From the NCBI RefSeq assembly GCF_014495685.1, contig NZ_JACTVI010000003.1, positions 124,001 through 188,000 on the forward strand: a stretch of 64,000 nucleotides of DNA. Direction: 5' to 3'. Positions 63,860-64,000 of the stretch are shown here, in pieces. The position numbers were made by a program, and so were the translations under genes. Source of the stretch: Streptomyces sp. TRM68367 (lineage in GTDB: Bacteria; Actinomycetota; Actinomycetes; Streptomycetales; Streptomycetaceae). Under the pieces are notes generated by a model. That model saw only the letters and a program-made list of their open reading frames with translations. It was not told where the DNA came from and searched no databases. Numbering within the stretch: the stretch's first letter is position 1; every line of letters begins with the position of its first letter.

Positions 63860-64000
63860 GTGCTCGTACTCGTAGCTCCCGGCCAGGGCGCCCAGGCGCC
63901 CGGCTTCCTGACTCCATGGCTCGAATTCCCCGGTGTCCGCGGCGCCCTCGAGGCGTGGTCCGACGCCGTGGGCCTCGACCTGATCCGTTACGGCACCGAG
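63860..64000 (+). CDS. fabD: Malonyl-CoA:ACP transacylase FabD, 5' part only
   Basis: The first 47 codons: VLVLVAPGQGAQAPGF, then LTPWLEFPGVRGALEAWSDA and VGLDLIRYGTE. The N-terminal GQGAQ loop is the oxyanion-hole region of malonyl transferases. The active-site GHSxG is beyond the window. GTG 63860 is used; GTG 63854 is possible. The position after fasR matches the known order fasR-fabD-fabH-acpP-fabF. Confidence 0.93.
   Translation, partial: MLVLVAPGQGAQAPGFLTPWLEFPGVRGALEAWSDAVGLDLIRYGTE

Overview
This is a high-GC actinobacterial chromosome segment, almost certainly from a Streptomyces. The evidence is strong third-position GC bias, frequent GTG and TTG starts, GGAGG-type ribosome binding sites, and gene content such as FasR-FabD, homodimeric AceE, a TerD cluster, and DUF4429, DUF3052 and DUF2277 proteins. 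From memory, the stretch from aceE to fasR-fabD resembles the S. coelicolor SCO2371-SCO2387 neighbourhood; I could not check this. No plasmid, phage or CRISPR signature is visible. The window is chromosomal backbone with several decayed genes and dispersed palindromic repeats.

Layout. (1) 1-2477, minus strand: an overlapping three-gene set of a GT4 glycosyltransferase, a SAM methyltransferase and a cyclase-repeat protein. (2) 2531-9833: a KstR-like TetR regulator, a [3Fe-4S] ferredoxin with an aldehyde dehydrogenase, a metallo-beta-lactamase-fold hydrolase, a CYP125-like P450 and a FadA5-like thiolase. KstR-type 14-bp boxes sit in the four intergenic regions, so this looks like a small sterol or isoprenoid side-chain regulon. 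An orphan TPP riboswitch with its own terminator lies between tetR and the ferredoxin gene. Two gene relics lie at 6660-7177. (3) 9951-13190: a membrane-protein relic, a fused GT87/PAP2 enzyme and an O-methyltransferase. (4) 13301-20581: a LysR regulator divergent from cydA-cydB-cydDC (cytochrome bd). (5) 20553-24556: an FHA protein, a DnaJ-like DUF1992 protein, two paralogous small proteins, a peptidoglycan-binding protein and a HAD phosphatase. (6) 24790-25591: a GDT1/TMEM165-type cation exporter behind a yybP-ykoY manganese riboswitch. (7) 25752-38678: a secreted HNH nuclease, a PhoD phosphatase, an FAD protein, DoxX, two DedA proteins, tRNA-Val, a lipoprotein, a coiled-coil protein, FmdB, a truncated histidine kinase and decayed genes. 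(8) 38596-49266: the Ter stress cluster. It has a metabolic arm (HpcH/HpaI aldolase, PRTase-TRSP-StiP fusion, HAD hydrolase), four TerD-superfamily proteins, a DUF475 membrane protein, an AhpE-type peroxiredoxin and DUF3052. (9) 49677-52421: aceE. (10) 52486-64000: an IS4 remnant and repeats, an MFS/TetR pair, an alpha/beta hydrolase, a DUF4429 protein, a MITE-like element, MerR/aldo-keto reductase, GNAT, a serine hydrolase, pirin, fasR and the start of fabD.

How the parts work together. In the sterol-like module the ferredoxin could feed electrons to the P450, the aldehyde dehydrogenase could oxidise the resulting aldehyde, and the thiolase would act in beta-oxidation of the side chain. The ring-degradation genes are not in this window. 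In the Ter cluster the HpcH, PRTase and HAD enzymes are predicted from family knowledge to make a nucleotide-like compound linked to TerD proteins; its chemistry is unknown. CydDC is the assembly factor for cytochrome bd. FasR is expected to activate fabD and the genes downstream of the window.

Two features recur. Several genes are decayed: a SodC-like gene, a histidine kinase, an IS4 transposase, an SCO2322-like gene and others. Dispersed hairpin repeats occur both between genes and, in two cases, in frame inside coding sequences (cydDC and the StiP fusion).
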